64,000 bases of DNA from Lethocerus indicus (Eukaryota; Arthropoda; Insecta; Hemiptera; Belostomatidae). Where the stretch lies: contig JACDQD010000102.1 in the NCBI GenBank assembly GCA_019843655.1, forward strand, positions 2,365,501 to 2,429,500. Reading direction: 5' to 3'. A program made the translations under genes and the position numbers. Within the stretch, counting starts at the first letter, position 1; the number at the start of each line of letters is the position of its first letter. Below the pieces are notes generated by a model that worked only from the letters and a program-made list of their open reading frames with translations, did not search any database and was not told the DNA's origin. Positions 13,113-25,700 of this stretch are shown here, one piece after another.

Positions 13113-16100
13113 AGGACTACCATTACATAATGGAACATGTTCCATATCGTGGGATGTCTTCTACTTCTGATAAGTTTAAATTATCCTATTTTTGTTTAGA
13201 ATTTTTAACTTCTGATTTAATAATCAGGATAAGTTGGACTGGGGTTGAGTCCAAGAAAGGCCCAAGGAAGGACCTAAAATTAGTTCCCTCATCGGCTTAT
13301 ATTTGCAGGCTCGATGCCCTAGTAATGACCCACTGCGCTAAGGATAATTAGGGTATGAATAAAACTATATAAAATATGTCCCCAGTTTTCTGACCTCGAT
13401 GAATTTGTGAAGCCAAGCACAAGTGAGCCACTCGAATCCGGGGGTCGGTGGAGGCAAAAACGCAGGGAGGAGTACTCGAGCGTTCAAGTGACCTGACCCA
13501 GTTATCCCGGCCCTAAGTTGTTTTGCAAGCGAAACCAAAACTCCAAAACTATATGGCCGAACAAAATGTAGTGACGGTCGGAAGTGAGTTTCGTATAAAA
13601 TGATTCCGTATAAAATTTCTCTACAACAAATTTAAAGTTTAGACTTTAAATGGAGACAAAGGAGGAATCAAAGAGAAGGAGAAAACCAACGGATGGCTAT
13701 TTACGCTTCTAACTCAACACATTAAACTACCTTAAAGTACTAAGTCTGTAAAGTACTACATCCCATGTAGTTCGGCATGGAATATAAATATATAATATTT
13801 GTTATATATAACTTATGTCACGTCTATGACTGCAGAGGTATTCTGTGGAATATGTATAGAGTAGTGACAGGATACTACATTCATCTAAAAGTATAATATA
13901 CGAAAGTGATGAATATGAAAGTGTTAATATTTTAATAAAAATATAGCGTCAGTTTTAAGCCGCATTCATCACAGCTCGAGTTTGATATTGTTCTGTTGTT
14001 ACAATTTTATATTAGTTAATTATTTACTTTTTTCTGTCATATGCCACGGCCTGGCGCTAAATTTAGTTAGAATTTAATGCAAAAATGCGATACGGCCCTT
14101 CTGTTAGCCTATATCGCGAAATTAAAGGCCGAGGTTGCATAAACACCGACTGCATGAAAGCTTAGTCGGTGAAATCGAATACGAAGTGCCTCAGAGGGAA
14201 CAGAGGCAGGGTCTACTGGTCGAGCGTGACGAACTGAAAGGAAAAATCGGGCACTGGGAAGTATATTTAAGGAGCTCTTTAAATTGAAGATTGGAACACG
14301 GTTAATGCCACTTTGAATAAGCAGCAGCGAATAAAATTAGCCGCTTATCCTTGGTCATTTTTCTGTCCCGGCTCCGCAGTTTGAATAAATTATCCGATTC
14401 CCTTGAATTTGTTTCAAGAGCTTAAACTTTTTAGCGGTTATTAAATCAGATATAAAAAGGGTTTCCGATGCCGAATACTTGACCTAATGCCCCCCAAATT
14501 TTGTAGGTTTGAAGAACTCCCAACTTGACGTATTTGAATAAAATAATTACCTCAAGGCCGTTAAATATTGCTCGAATATAAATGGCAAATAAAAATTGAA
14601 GGTGGAATAAGAATTGATTGATGAAGGATATAAAAGGATCTTAGTTATTTTTGGAATTTAGCTTATATATTTGAATGAGATGAGTATTATGGAACGAAGC
14701 CAGTGGTGATGTTAACAGATATGTTATAGATTTCATAGCACGACATTATATACCTGTATATACACATATATAATCATAAATTTACAAGTTCGTGACAAAC
14801 GAACCGTACCGATAATGTATTTACAGTAGTAATAAAATGTATTGCTATAACCGACAATAATCTGTCAATTTCCGTTGAATGTATAATTTTCTAACGTTTC
14901 TTCGTGCATAGAGAACAACCGAAATCGTATTATAATGCGAATATATTTTGGAATATTCGATAGCGCCTAATGACCACACATGAGGGTAACGAGACTCTGC
15001 GCCCAGTCGTATATATTGAGCACGCACGACATTTTGCGTGTGTTAATATTCAAATTTCACTTTCCCCGCCGGTCGGAAAATGCCGTCGACCCACTTTCCG
15101 AAATAATATAAAAACAGGGTTGGGGGAGAGAGAAAACGCGTAGGGTTATTTACCGGGACATTGTTCCCCATCGATTTTTCTTTTAATTTCACTTTCAGCG
15201 TCGTTGCCTTGACAATAGTGCTTTCGGTTTTGCTCTGATGTGAAATTAATAAAAAATATTTTGAAAATACCTCATTAGTAACAGTGCCTTTTAATTTTAA
15301 GTAACAGTATTTATTTAATTACGATTTTACAGGTTTACTGTAAATCTGATCCTGTCTGTATGAATACTGTAAAAACAAAATGTTCAAAGTTCAAATTCCT
15401 ATGCTCAGATTGATCCTAAGATCTCAGCTCTTTTATTCAATAACGATCAAAACCATCTCATGAACATTTCTTCGTAATCTTGAATCTCGTAATTATGAAA
15501 CGATAATGACTAGAATAGGTCCATGCCTACAAATGTCTTTGATAATGGACACGTTCCTAATTGACATACTTATACACTAAGGGACATCCTATCGTACCAT
15601 TCTGCGGGCGGAGTTGAAAGGTAGTTTAAAAGCGTGAAGCGGTTACCTAAAAATGATAAATCAACAAGTGGTACCCAACACTTTGGAGAGTTTGCGTATG
15701 TCATTGGGCCGAATGTGGGTCTGAAATTAAATGTAAATTTGGAACCACGTTGAATTAAATGTTCCGGTTGGTTATGTGCCCGCTGTGGTATATCAAGTAA
15801 TTCTATTTCATATTGTACTGGCGTCACATAAGTTTTCTCGCGCCCAATGGACGCATTTATTTAATTTTTATATGGCCCTAGTGGACAAATTGCGGTCTTG
15901 GCAATAATGTTTCTTGCCATTGGTCGAATCCAATGGTCAATGGGTACCAAAAACTTGGGGCTTATATTATCGGGTGATCATCAGATGGCAGTTTGGGTCT
16001 GATTGTTTGCTCGGCTGTAGCGACCGCCCCAGTCAAATAATAGACTCCCGGGGATCAACAAGTGGTATATAACGCAGGCTCTCCAGCCAACGGTTATTTT

Positions 16101-17178
16101 CTTATAACCCCCCTTCCCCCCTTCACTGTGTTCAATTTGGCGCCGATTCGGTGCTCTGTAAAGAGGCCGGAAAGTGGAATCCTATTTTTATCTCACCGTT
16201 AACAAGTTGCTCTTGGCACGCTCTTTGGCTGTAGCCGAAAATATACTCTCTTTGTTCTAAACTAATCGCACCTACTGTAACCTAGGCCCATTTATCTGTG
16301 GATCCGATATCCAGGCTCTAGGCGTAGTGTTGATTGACATAATTTTACACCTCATAAGGCCGACATATCTGCGCTTTGTATATTAGCCCCAGCTGTTAAT
16401 CTACCGAACTATTTTTTACGCCAAAAAAATTATTCCAGTTATAGCCTAAAATTCGGGATAAGGTTGTAAGTATCCCAACATTACAAGATTATAAAATTGA
16501 TAGAAGCTGAATGATTCATCCTAGGTCATATTATAGACATCATAACACAGAGTATATGAATTCAACAAATTTTTTTTTCTCATTTTCAGTAATTACAAAT
16601 ATCTAAAGTCAGTAGTCGTCCTTGACGTTAATTGACACGTAGAATTGATGTCAAAACGTATTCTGTGGCTAAAAATATAATTTTGTCTAATTATATCGAC
16701 CGGTAAATTATGCAATTTTGCAGTCATAAGTAAATCATAGTAATAACGACCGTGTCATTTTATTGTTGTTTATAATTACAACGCTGCACGACAGAATCCT
16801 TCGGAATACCGAATTTATATTGAATTTATTTGTAGAGGAAACCAAGCTAGAATTTAATTTACTCAATTAATAATTATTAATTATCATAAATCCGTATTTA
16901 TTTTTGAAAATACATTCATCTGGACTTGTGACCTACGCCATTTCGATTTGGTAGACTGATATTCATTGTACGAAATGCTTGTCGAATAAAATTAAAACTA
17001 ATGCACCCGCATTAAATGGATTAGCCCGACACCGTATATTAACGGCGGGCATTATCATAAAACGCATAAAAGGAAGGAGAACGGCGGGGCGCGTCATAAA
17101 TCTGACTGTGAAAATTCTCAGCCGGCCAATGTAATCATTAACATTCGGTATAATGCTGGTCCGGATATTTCGTTTTCC

Positions 17179-17228
17179 AAACCGTAATCCAATAGTTGGA
17201 TACGGATTACGTTGGATAAATACGGTTT
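17179..17228. repeat. Nested inverted repeat with paired TAATCC/GGATTA sites
   Basis: CGTAATCC (17183-17190) is matched by GGATTACG (17204-17211), and the overlapping AAACCGTA (17179-17186) is matched by TACGGTTT (17221-17228). The inner arms contain TAATCC and its reverse complement GGATTA, the core recognised by K50 (Bicoid/Otd-class) homeodomains. Binding is inferred from the motif only. Confidence 0.55.
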
Positions 17229-19446
17229 ACACCGCTCTGCGTTCAAGAATCAATTTCATCACGGTTCCGATGTGATTCTTAATTACTAAAGGTGGTCGCA
17301 TTTTCCAGACCGCCGGGCGTTATAATTTTTTTCTCTTAATATTTCTTCCCCCCCCCCGGAAATAAATTGCAGCAGTACTTTAGAAATGTTGAAAGAATTC
17401 TTGCGGTAACTACTTGCCGAGATGAATTGTCCTAGTTTCAACTTGGGCTGGGTCGTAATTTAATCTGTACGTACTCCAGATTAAATTAGAATTGAAAACT
17501 GAATTTTCTTCGCCCTGAACGTACGGGAAGGAACCTGGAGCTTCGTAATTATTTGTAGATTTCTCTTTTTAATTAAAATGTACTAATCTAGTCTGAAGAA
17601 ATTTGATCGAGGTTTGACGGCTCTCCGCTCTCGGGTATATCAGGCATCCATCATTCTTATATTATTACATTATATTATTATTATTAGCGTGTGAGAGAGG
17701 GAGGGAGGGGGGTTCGCGTGCCCTCCATCCGAAAGCGTGGCCGCCTATATTAAATCGAAGACCGCTTCCCAAGTCATAGTCCTTGGTAGTTTAAGAATAA
17801 AACGTTTACGAGGAGCAAATTGAACATACAACCCCCGACTCCAAATCTCAACGTCGTTTAGACTTCTCCTTTTAAACACACTCTTCTTGCTTTACAAACA
17901 CCGGCTTTTTACGCCAGAGTTGAGCCAGATCCGTATTGTCTTAACAAAACGAATGGCTATTCTTACTCTCCTGTTGTTGTAATTTCTTTGCAAAATAGTG
18001 AGGCTTATTGCGTTCAGAATAAGGCATCATTAAATCGCATGTTGCAGTAAACAAGTAAATAAATTGCATACCTAATTTAACCTTGTTTTAAATCGGAATG
18101 TTTTAGATTGTTTTTTCAACATTTCTTCAAAATACTCATACAAGTGAGCGATTCAAGGCCAGCCTTAATTGAGATTTTCTTGATGCTTCTTGTCTAATAC
18201 TAATAATTCTAGAGCACTCTCGGTTTGTCAGTTATTGTTTTTATTGCTAGCATACATATTCACCAATTACTGTCCATAGTAGATCCATCGGTCAGGTTTT
18301 CCCCTGTTAACTGAGATACTGTACAGATCCACGTGGCAGACTTCACTGATAAAAACCGATATGCATCGCTGGACATGAAAATAACAATCAATAATACATT
18401 TCAACCTCATTCAGGGGTTTCATTCGAACAAGCGCAAGTAGTTTAAGTCTGAATCGTTCAATCAGTTCAATCATTCAGTTTAAGTAACGTCAACGCTATG
18501 GTTTTTGGTCTTGCTGGGGAACCGAAAATTAAAATTACGCAATAAAAAACCTTGGAATACAACAGAAGGATTAGTCCAATATTGCTGTTACTCAACAGTT
18601 CAGTTTCGATTTATATTTACTAAATACTCGCTCTGCGTTCATACTCGGACTTACAACTTCCGTAACAATCCGTTTGCGTCAAAACAAGTGGAATTATTTG
18701 AAAACGGTTACTAGAAAGTGAACGTTCGCTCAAACTTACGTGGGCTTTGGGCCGCCAAAGTGATGCCGATTGAACCGAATGCCTTTCGTGGGGCTTATTC
18801 GAGCGCCCTCCAATTCGGAAGAAATGCTGGCAAAAATGTCGGACATTTCCATTTGCCCATGTTTTGTTCTGTACGGACTCATTTCAAGACACGAAGGTCT
18901 TCATCGGAAAACAAATCCGATAGCTTTTTCCTTTCTTACACTCCTACCGTGCTCCAACAACATTAGTGAGTCGATTTTTGTTTGCCTATTTTGTCCAATG
19001 TTCGTTTTTCTGACTATCCGATAACCGTCAACTGTGAATAGGAACCTCGAATTTAACATTCAATATCTAGATTAAAATTCGTGATGAAACGTTTTTTTCA
19101 TTCTGGTCGGAGAGTTCTGTTCTAAATACTGGCTGGCGACTGGCTCGTCAACCTCTCACTCGGATGTGAATCGTTGGCCCATTCCCGCCGTCGGCTTCCT
19201 CTCTCGAATCACGTAGATGCGGAGGGTCATCCGACGAGGGAAAACCCCCTCATTCATCCGTCCACAGGCCGTCCGTGACGAGACTGTTTGGCTCTTAACT
19301 CCAAGCCAAAAAGTGCTATCACTGGATGGTTTCTTTTATCGGGACATTGAATGTCAGAAATAAGCATACGGCCGTGGTACATATAACTGTAAGGTTAATA
19401 GTAGAAATAACTATGACAGAGACTAATGTTGGTTGTTGTGTTTCAG

Positions 19447-19528
19447 GGGTGGCGGTATGTTGGTGAGGAGGAGCGTGGGCGTTGTTATTGGGCGGTAGTC
19501 GGGCGGCAGTGGTGAGGCGCGTGGGCCA
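19447..19528 (+). other. 5' UTR part of the first coding exon, with an upstream ORF
   Basis: A pyrimidine- and T-rich tract ending in TTTCAG (AG at 19445-19446) is a good splice acceptor, so this exon begins at 19447 and an upstream non-coding exon should exist. An upstream ORF, ATG at 19457 and TAG at 19496-19498 (13 codons), lies in the same frame as the main start and ends 30 bases before it. This stop rules out any earlier in-frame start within the exon. Confidence 0.6.
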
Positions 19529-19735
19529 ATGTACGCGGCGGCGGGCGGGGCTAGCCTGGCCAGCAGGCAGGCCAGGAGGAACATCAAGAAGCAGCAGGCC
19601 GGCGGCCCGCCCGACCTTCACAACCAGTTCAAGAAGAGGCTCGACCTCCTCCAGGCCCACCACAACATACACTCCAGGCTTCCCAGCTATGCCGACCTAC
19701 ACGCCAGGCTACCCTCCACCTGCGACATCACCGAG
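19529..19735 (+). CDS. Two-pass membrane protein gene, first coding exon
   Basis: This exon encodes residues 1-69 of the predicted membrane protein, starting MYAAAGGASLASRQARRNIK and ending CDITE. The donor is GAG|GTGACG at 19736, which is acceptable though not strong. Codons prefer G or C in the third position, unlike the flanking AT-rich DNA. The content is polar and basic (an SRQARRNIKKQQ stretch) followed by a Leu/His-rich, possibly helical part. The start is chosen because an in-frame TAG sits 30 bases upstream. The -3 base is C, so the start context is weak. Open frame continues past the donor to 19912, but there the codon bias is lost and the residues become random-looking, which supports the splice site. 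Confidence 0.7.
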
Positions 19736-22700
19736 GTGACGACACATTACCCATCGATTTCAGTTTTTATTCTTCCGATCGCTTTCCCAACCTCGGTTGT
19801 AGTCTTCCCTGGGGTAAAGTTATTAGACCTATTTCTTGTAGAACTTTCTGCACAGCTCGAAGCCCTCATGGATTCTTCGACGAAGAGAAAACTCGACCGT
19901 TTACTGAGATAAAATCTATTGGAGCCGTCTATATAATATAATATATAGACAAAGCGCTGCAGATGACAGAAAAGAGAGAAAAAAGTATTATTAAAAGAAC
20001 TATGAATCAGATCATCCCACTACTCAAGGTACTAGACGTACTCCCCGGTGGTGTTTTTATTTTTATTTAGCTAGGATTTTGCTGAAAATAGGCGAATCCC
20101 TAAACCTTTATACATTTGCCAAGTGTTTATCAGTAAATTGTGTTAGCGTTTCAATAAAGTAATAGTAAATTTAGGTGGTTGATCATTTTCGTTTGACTAT
20201 TCGACATTTGGGTAGGTAGGAAACAGATAACAACATTAAGGAACTTGAAAGTGTTATAGATTGGGCCGCGACTGCATCACGCGTTTGTTGTATAGGGCAA
20301 AGGCGGAAATATTTCATGTGGAATGAAAAAATTTATTTTTCTATCGTAAGGAAAGCTGTATTATCCTTCTTGCTGTCTACGAATTTATGAACATATTACA
20401 AAGACGCGCTGTCCGGCATACGGTGGGCCAATGATTGTTCGGCCTACATTCCCGCCTATAGTTCCGAAAGGCGTCATTTTATAGGTTTATTTAAGTTGAC
20501 CCTGTGTAAAATGGTTTTTAAATAGGTCGGTAACGAAGGCTTGTTTAACGAGGCCGGGTTCCTCTTACGTGACCGGGGGCCGTCGCTCGTCCCCTACTGA
20601 CCTGGGTCAATCTTGGGCCGTATTCCACCGCAGTCCACTGCGCCAATCTGCCGCAAATTCACTTTACCGCCCCTCGAACTGGTAGGAAAAAGAAAATATT
20701 TTTTTTTGTCGACCCGAATAAATAATGGGGCCAACAAAATATGACATCGCCCTCATTGTTTCCTCGAAATGTTTCTGCCGAAACGTAAATTTGACGTTTA
20801 CAAGTCATCGAAATGAATATTTATTTCTTGTTTTTCTCATTCCACGAAATCATCGCTAACATCCCCGTTCTGAATTTCCCCGTTCCCACGCGTTGTGTGA
20901 TTTCCTGTTTGATACGTAAACATAAAAAAGATGAGTGATCTCGCTAATTCATCTTCCATGCTAGTATTACATTCCCATAATTAAATATACCGAGGGACGC
21001 TGACTGTCGTGATATCGTGATATACTTCTTGAGAGTAAAACACACGTTATAGATAGCATTCAGACGACCGACTAACCGGCTTTAATACATATATTCATTC
21101 ATTGTAAACAATGCGACTAAGCAAGGTTTTAGAAGTTAGTAAACTCCATTAAATTCGAAACTTTTAGCAGACAAAAAGGCACGGAAATGAAACGACTGTA
21201 AAATAAAAAGGCAGAAGAAAAGACTCCTCAACAACAGTCACAGTCACATTACGTCATGTACGTATCTCACTATATTACTGGTGTAACGCTACTGACGATA
21301 ACTGACCTGTTTTGCACATGTCATTATGTTCCAATCCCTTACGGATTCCTGCTCAGATTTACTATCTATTACGTTCAGCTCTGTTGTAGTACACCTCAGA
21401 GGTTGCTGTATTCAATTTGTAGTACGTGTTAACCCTGTGGATTGTTGGCTGCATCCTGCCAATGTTCTTCAGTCATTTCCTGCCCACGGTCATACTTTAT
21501 TGATACAAAAGCGAGGACATAGAAAATCATTAGTGTTGAGATTAAAAACAGTTATGGTAACTACGCGTCTATTTCCAATCTCGACGTAGGCACAAAATAC
21601 TATTGATGAAGAACCGAAAATGATTGATATTTTAAGGCAAAATAAGCCAGTGGTGATAGAAAATGACTGGATGATATGTAGTTATCCTTATACGCCCATG
21701 ACATGGTAGAATGACAGGCAAAAAAAATTTTTCCCCTCCAGTGCCGAATAAAGGGCCGTCCGGTTGCCTGGAAACGGGACGAGTGGGCGTAAGTGCCCCG
21801 GCCACTCGATAGGTCTCCTACCGGCCGGTGCAAAATACAAAGAAAAAAGTTGTCTCAGCCCTTAATTTTTAAAAATGTCGAAAGAGCGAGAGCCAGAGAA
21901 GAAAGCTCCGGTTTTGCCGCTGTTTTTTTCCCTTCATCTGCTGTCCATTGTCCCTCAGCCGTTGGGGTGTCCTGGAGATGAAAGGAAGTCGATAGTGGAG
22001 CGGACTCCTTTCTCCTAGGTCCGGGCCGAGCCGCCGACAGCTTGATTGCTCTCTGAAGCGTTCCTCTGTGCGGACTCATCTTTTTTTGCCTCCCCCTTGG
22101 CGTTTCCTACCCCTCCGAACAATTACAACACCGCCTCAATACGCAGCCAAAGAGAATATTCCACTAATATGAAAAACCCCGAAAACTTTCGCGTTTAATT
22201 TTTCAGTCGAATTATTTGGTAATTAATAATTACTAATAAAGTGCAGTATGTAATATCTGATTATGGAGAAATAGGACACGGTGAGATTCATTCACTTTAC
22301 TTGTTCCTAGTTTCTAGATCTGATCGTAATACAAAATTAAATCGAAAATTACGGTACCATAGAAAAGAATCTTCTACAATCTCATTCATCCTAAACCCTG
22401 TATTCTTCGTATCTATATTCCTCTCCTTTCCCCTGGAATACTACTGGCCTTGGTAAAAAGCCATACCTGGTATGGCATAGAACCCAGGAACGAGCAGAGA
22501 CAGGAAATTTCACAACTGTTGGTATTTCAAATTTTCGGTCACACGGACTAAAATTTTACTGGACACGGCGCTCTAATACTAGACCCGCCAGACGCCGTTG
22601 TATTGCGGTTGTAGTATACGTTGATCGCCGTTTTCTGTCCGATTTCCACTGTTTGCCTTGAAGTCAAAAATTGTTTATTTGTTTTCTATGGTTGTTTGAA

Positions 22701-25700
22701 GCACGTGATAAATATTAGGACATAGTTCCTCCGCATAGATTGGTTGCTCCTAGAATATTACGGTTACTATTCTAGTAAACTATGGAATAATATAAATTAT
22801 AAATTAAATAATTAATGATAATGCAATCGATATTTATATGATCCGATACGGGAAATTAAAAATAGGTTAGATAACTTTTGATAAGTGTTTGGAGCCATAT
22901 AAATTTATGAATTCTGGACCCTCACGAAGCTGTACAGAAATATTGGAAAAATTGCGTAACGTTATACCGTATATTTCAATAGTAACTAAATAGGATCTAA
23001 ATCGTTATAAATATTAGTGGCATTGCTTCATTAATAATAATAATAATGATAACAAAGTTTATTTTTTGTTAATTATCATACAATTAACAGACTTGAGTAG
23101 ATTTTCATTATGCCTTCTGCCGAGCTGAACATAACTATTTTTTATCATAAGAAAGACCTTGTTAAATTAATCCTATTTACTATCGGAACATATTTTTTCC
23201 AATTTTAAGCGTGTTTTTATACGCAATACGTGTCAATTTCACTTTCTAATAATTATTTTCAATAGGCAAAATTCCAATTTTTTTAAAACAAGTCGGTTGC
23301 TTCGGGTGTACTCAGGAAAGTGTTCAGTAAATTTATATTGAAGAGGACACTGACTCCCTGCCGTCTGAACTTCCAATGTTTCATTATCTCGCTGTTTCGC
23401 TACTGTTGGCCACCGGAAGAAGGTGTGGGAGAAATACATTTTTTTTTATTTGAAGGCACGAAATAAAAATTACGTATGAATTTATGAATGATCATAGTTC
23501 TATTATATATCCTGCGTGCTCCTGGGTATATCCCGGCCCTGTTATCGATTGGAGGATATTCAGGAGGTAGTGTAGAGGTGGGACTGGTCGGAGGGGGTAG
23601 GTTGGAGGAGGAAGGAGCTGTGCTCGTTTTCCATTTTATTAAGGGGCCGCGCGTCTGGCGTGCTTCGGATAGCGGCTCCGTTTCGCACCTCCCAATTCTC
23701 TCGCCCGGTCAATTCGCCGACGATTAGGCCCCCCCCCGCCGCTTTCCGCCCGCTCCACTGTCCTCAGCCCCCACTTCGAATAAATTATAACTCGCACAAT
23801 ACCCCCGATTGGCCGGCCAATTGTTTATCGGACGGGTGGGTGAGTGGCCCCGTTATCGGGCTCTTGTTCGCCGCAAAAAAAATTAATTACTACAATTAAA
23901 CAATAGGTTACGTACCATCAAATACCAATAATCGGATTTGAATATAATTTTCTTTTCTCTCACTTACAGTAAAATGAATGGAACAACATTAATTCCATTT
24001 TAAAAGAAGGTCTGTCTTTCTGTCCCTCCGTTTGATTTCGGAGTCGCAGTAACATTCAGTCAGTAGATAACACATCCTCATTTCTGTGTAATTTCAAAAT
24101 AATGATATTGTTACTTTGAGGGGTTAACCAGTGCATGCGTCCAGTACAATTGGCAATACAGAACAATTACATTCGCAATAGTATTAGAACATAAATGAAT
24201 ACAAGGGGCGACGGTACTGTAAATAGTCCTCCGAGAAAAACCTTTCTTCATTAGGTGTGCGTTCTTGAGACTCTGAGAAATCAGGATTAATGAGTGGAAA
24301 CAGAATGCAATGAAAATCTCTCTTTTCTCTCGAACACTCTCATGATTTCTCATTCCAGCACATAAAACACACACAATAGAAAACACAAAGAAACACCTTC
24401 ATCCGCAAACAGTTCACAAGAAAACCAACTAAAGGCTCACTTTAAACTTTCCATTCTAAACCAAGCCCAACCGACCCGCGGCCGCCCCCACCCTTTCACC
24501 ACGTCGTTTAAACGCGATTATTCCCCGCCCCCCCCCTTCACCCCAATCGATGAAAACCATTTAGCGCGGTTAGGACGCCGAAATAGTCGCGTGTCCTTAC
24601 CCTCCTCTCTGGCTTGACAATGCGTTTTCGGTTTTTAAATCGATTCCAACCTTATTGTCTCCAGTTTGAATAGTAAAAACGCGATGATCGGTTTTGGCAG
24701 GTAAATAAACAGAGTTTGAGCAATCTGTGAAAGACCGAGCTTAAATAAACAGCAGTGGGCGCTAACAATAACTAAAAAACTTAGTTTTTTAGGACATGAC
24801 CAGGACACTCATACACCTTACGTCTCTCATTTTCTCTTCTCGTTTCATCTCAAAAGTTTATTTCATTCTTGAAATGTAGTGGACAGATCTACATTTAACT
24901 TAGGGATACAGTTAAGAAAGCCAATTTAAAGATTATACGCAATGTTAAAATTGGGTTTAGAATAACACTATAGGAGACGTTGTTTTATTTACTCTTGGAG
25001 TATTGTTTAATTCAACCTGTCGATTTGAAAGGATATTCAGGGTGTTGGAATTTGTACGAGGCTTGGCCTATCTGGTCCCGGACCCAGGTCCCCTTCTACC
25101 TATCGAAACGTCGGTGTGGGTAAACTCGGAATATTATTACTGATAGTCGTCACTATTGAATTGAACAATTAAATTGGATCAATCGGCTGTTTAGCCTCCT
25201 GGACGCCGTTTAGTGGTTATTATCGGGGCAGGACACGCACCAGTCTAATTGCCCGGTACCAAACGATAGGTCCAGGGAAAACAAATCGATCCGCCCCCTC
25301 CAGAGTGGGTTAGGCGAGGGGCGATAACAGTGATTCCCCCTCCCGCCCCACCTCCCCCCGGCATTTATTTATCCTTGGGCAGTTAAACGCCGACAAAAAA
25401 AAAATTAAACCGACACAATGGGTAAAGCAGGTTTAACCCATTTTATAACCTCGCAATGAAGTTTTCAATAATTACCTGTAGTGAGTTCGGTGGGAAGGAG
25501 TTGGGAGTTATGAAAAGTTTCTAGGACCCCCTCCTCCCACACGGATCGTTGCCTGCAAACAACTGGCCGTGTCCTAGAAACTCGCACGCAAATTCTGAAT
25601 AATATCCGCGTCTGTTATTCTCGGGACGCGGAAAAGCACTCGGCTTCCCCCGGGATTGAATTAATGCCCGCTTTCCGCGGCCGCTTTCCTTAGCCTTACC

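Larger units (their letters stand above)
1..19446. other. Upstream non-coding region (intergenic and/or 5' intron)
   Basis: I find no exon, RNA gene or transposon protein here. The open frames are at most about 118 codons, occur on both strands in overlapping sets, and show no recognisable domain. Composition alternates between AT-rich DNA and GC-rich, CpG-rich patches (for example about 640-970, 7820-8240 and 11010-11240). A good splice acceptor at the right end implies at least one exon further left, probably a 5' UTR exon that cannot be placed from sequence alone, so part of this stretch is probably intron. Microsatellites and palindromes inside it are listed separately. Confidence 0.6.

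Noticed and set aside
13425..13460. TCGAATCC, resembling a tRNA T-loop
   Set aside because: No acceptor stem, D-arm or anticodon arm can be built around it.
19736..19912. Continuation of the first coding frame past 19735
   Set aside because: The frame stays open to 19912, but codon bias and composition change at a GAG|GTGACG donor, and only splicing there gives phase-0 joins to the later exons.
22566..22630. tRNA- or 5S-derived SINE reading of the dispersed repeat
   Set aside because: A GGTTAGTATTAG-like stretch recalls 5S rRNA only superficially; no A/B-box pair, no 5S internal control region and no poly(A) or simple-repeat tail were found.
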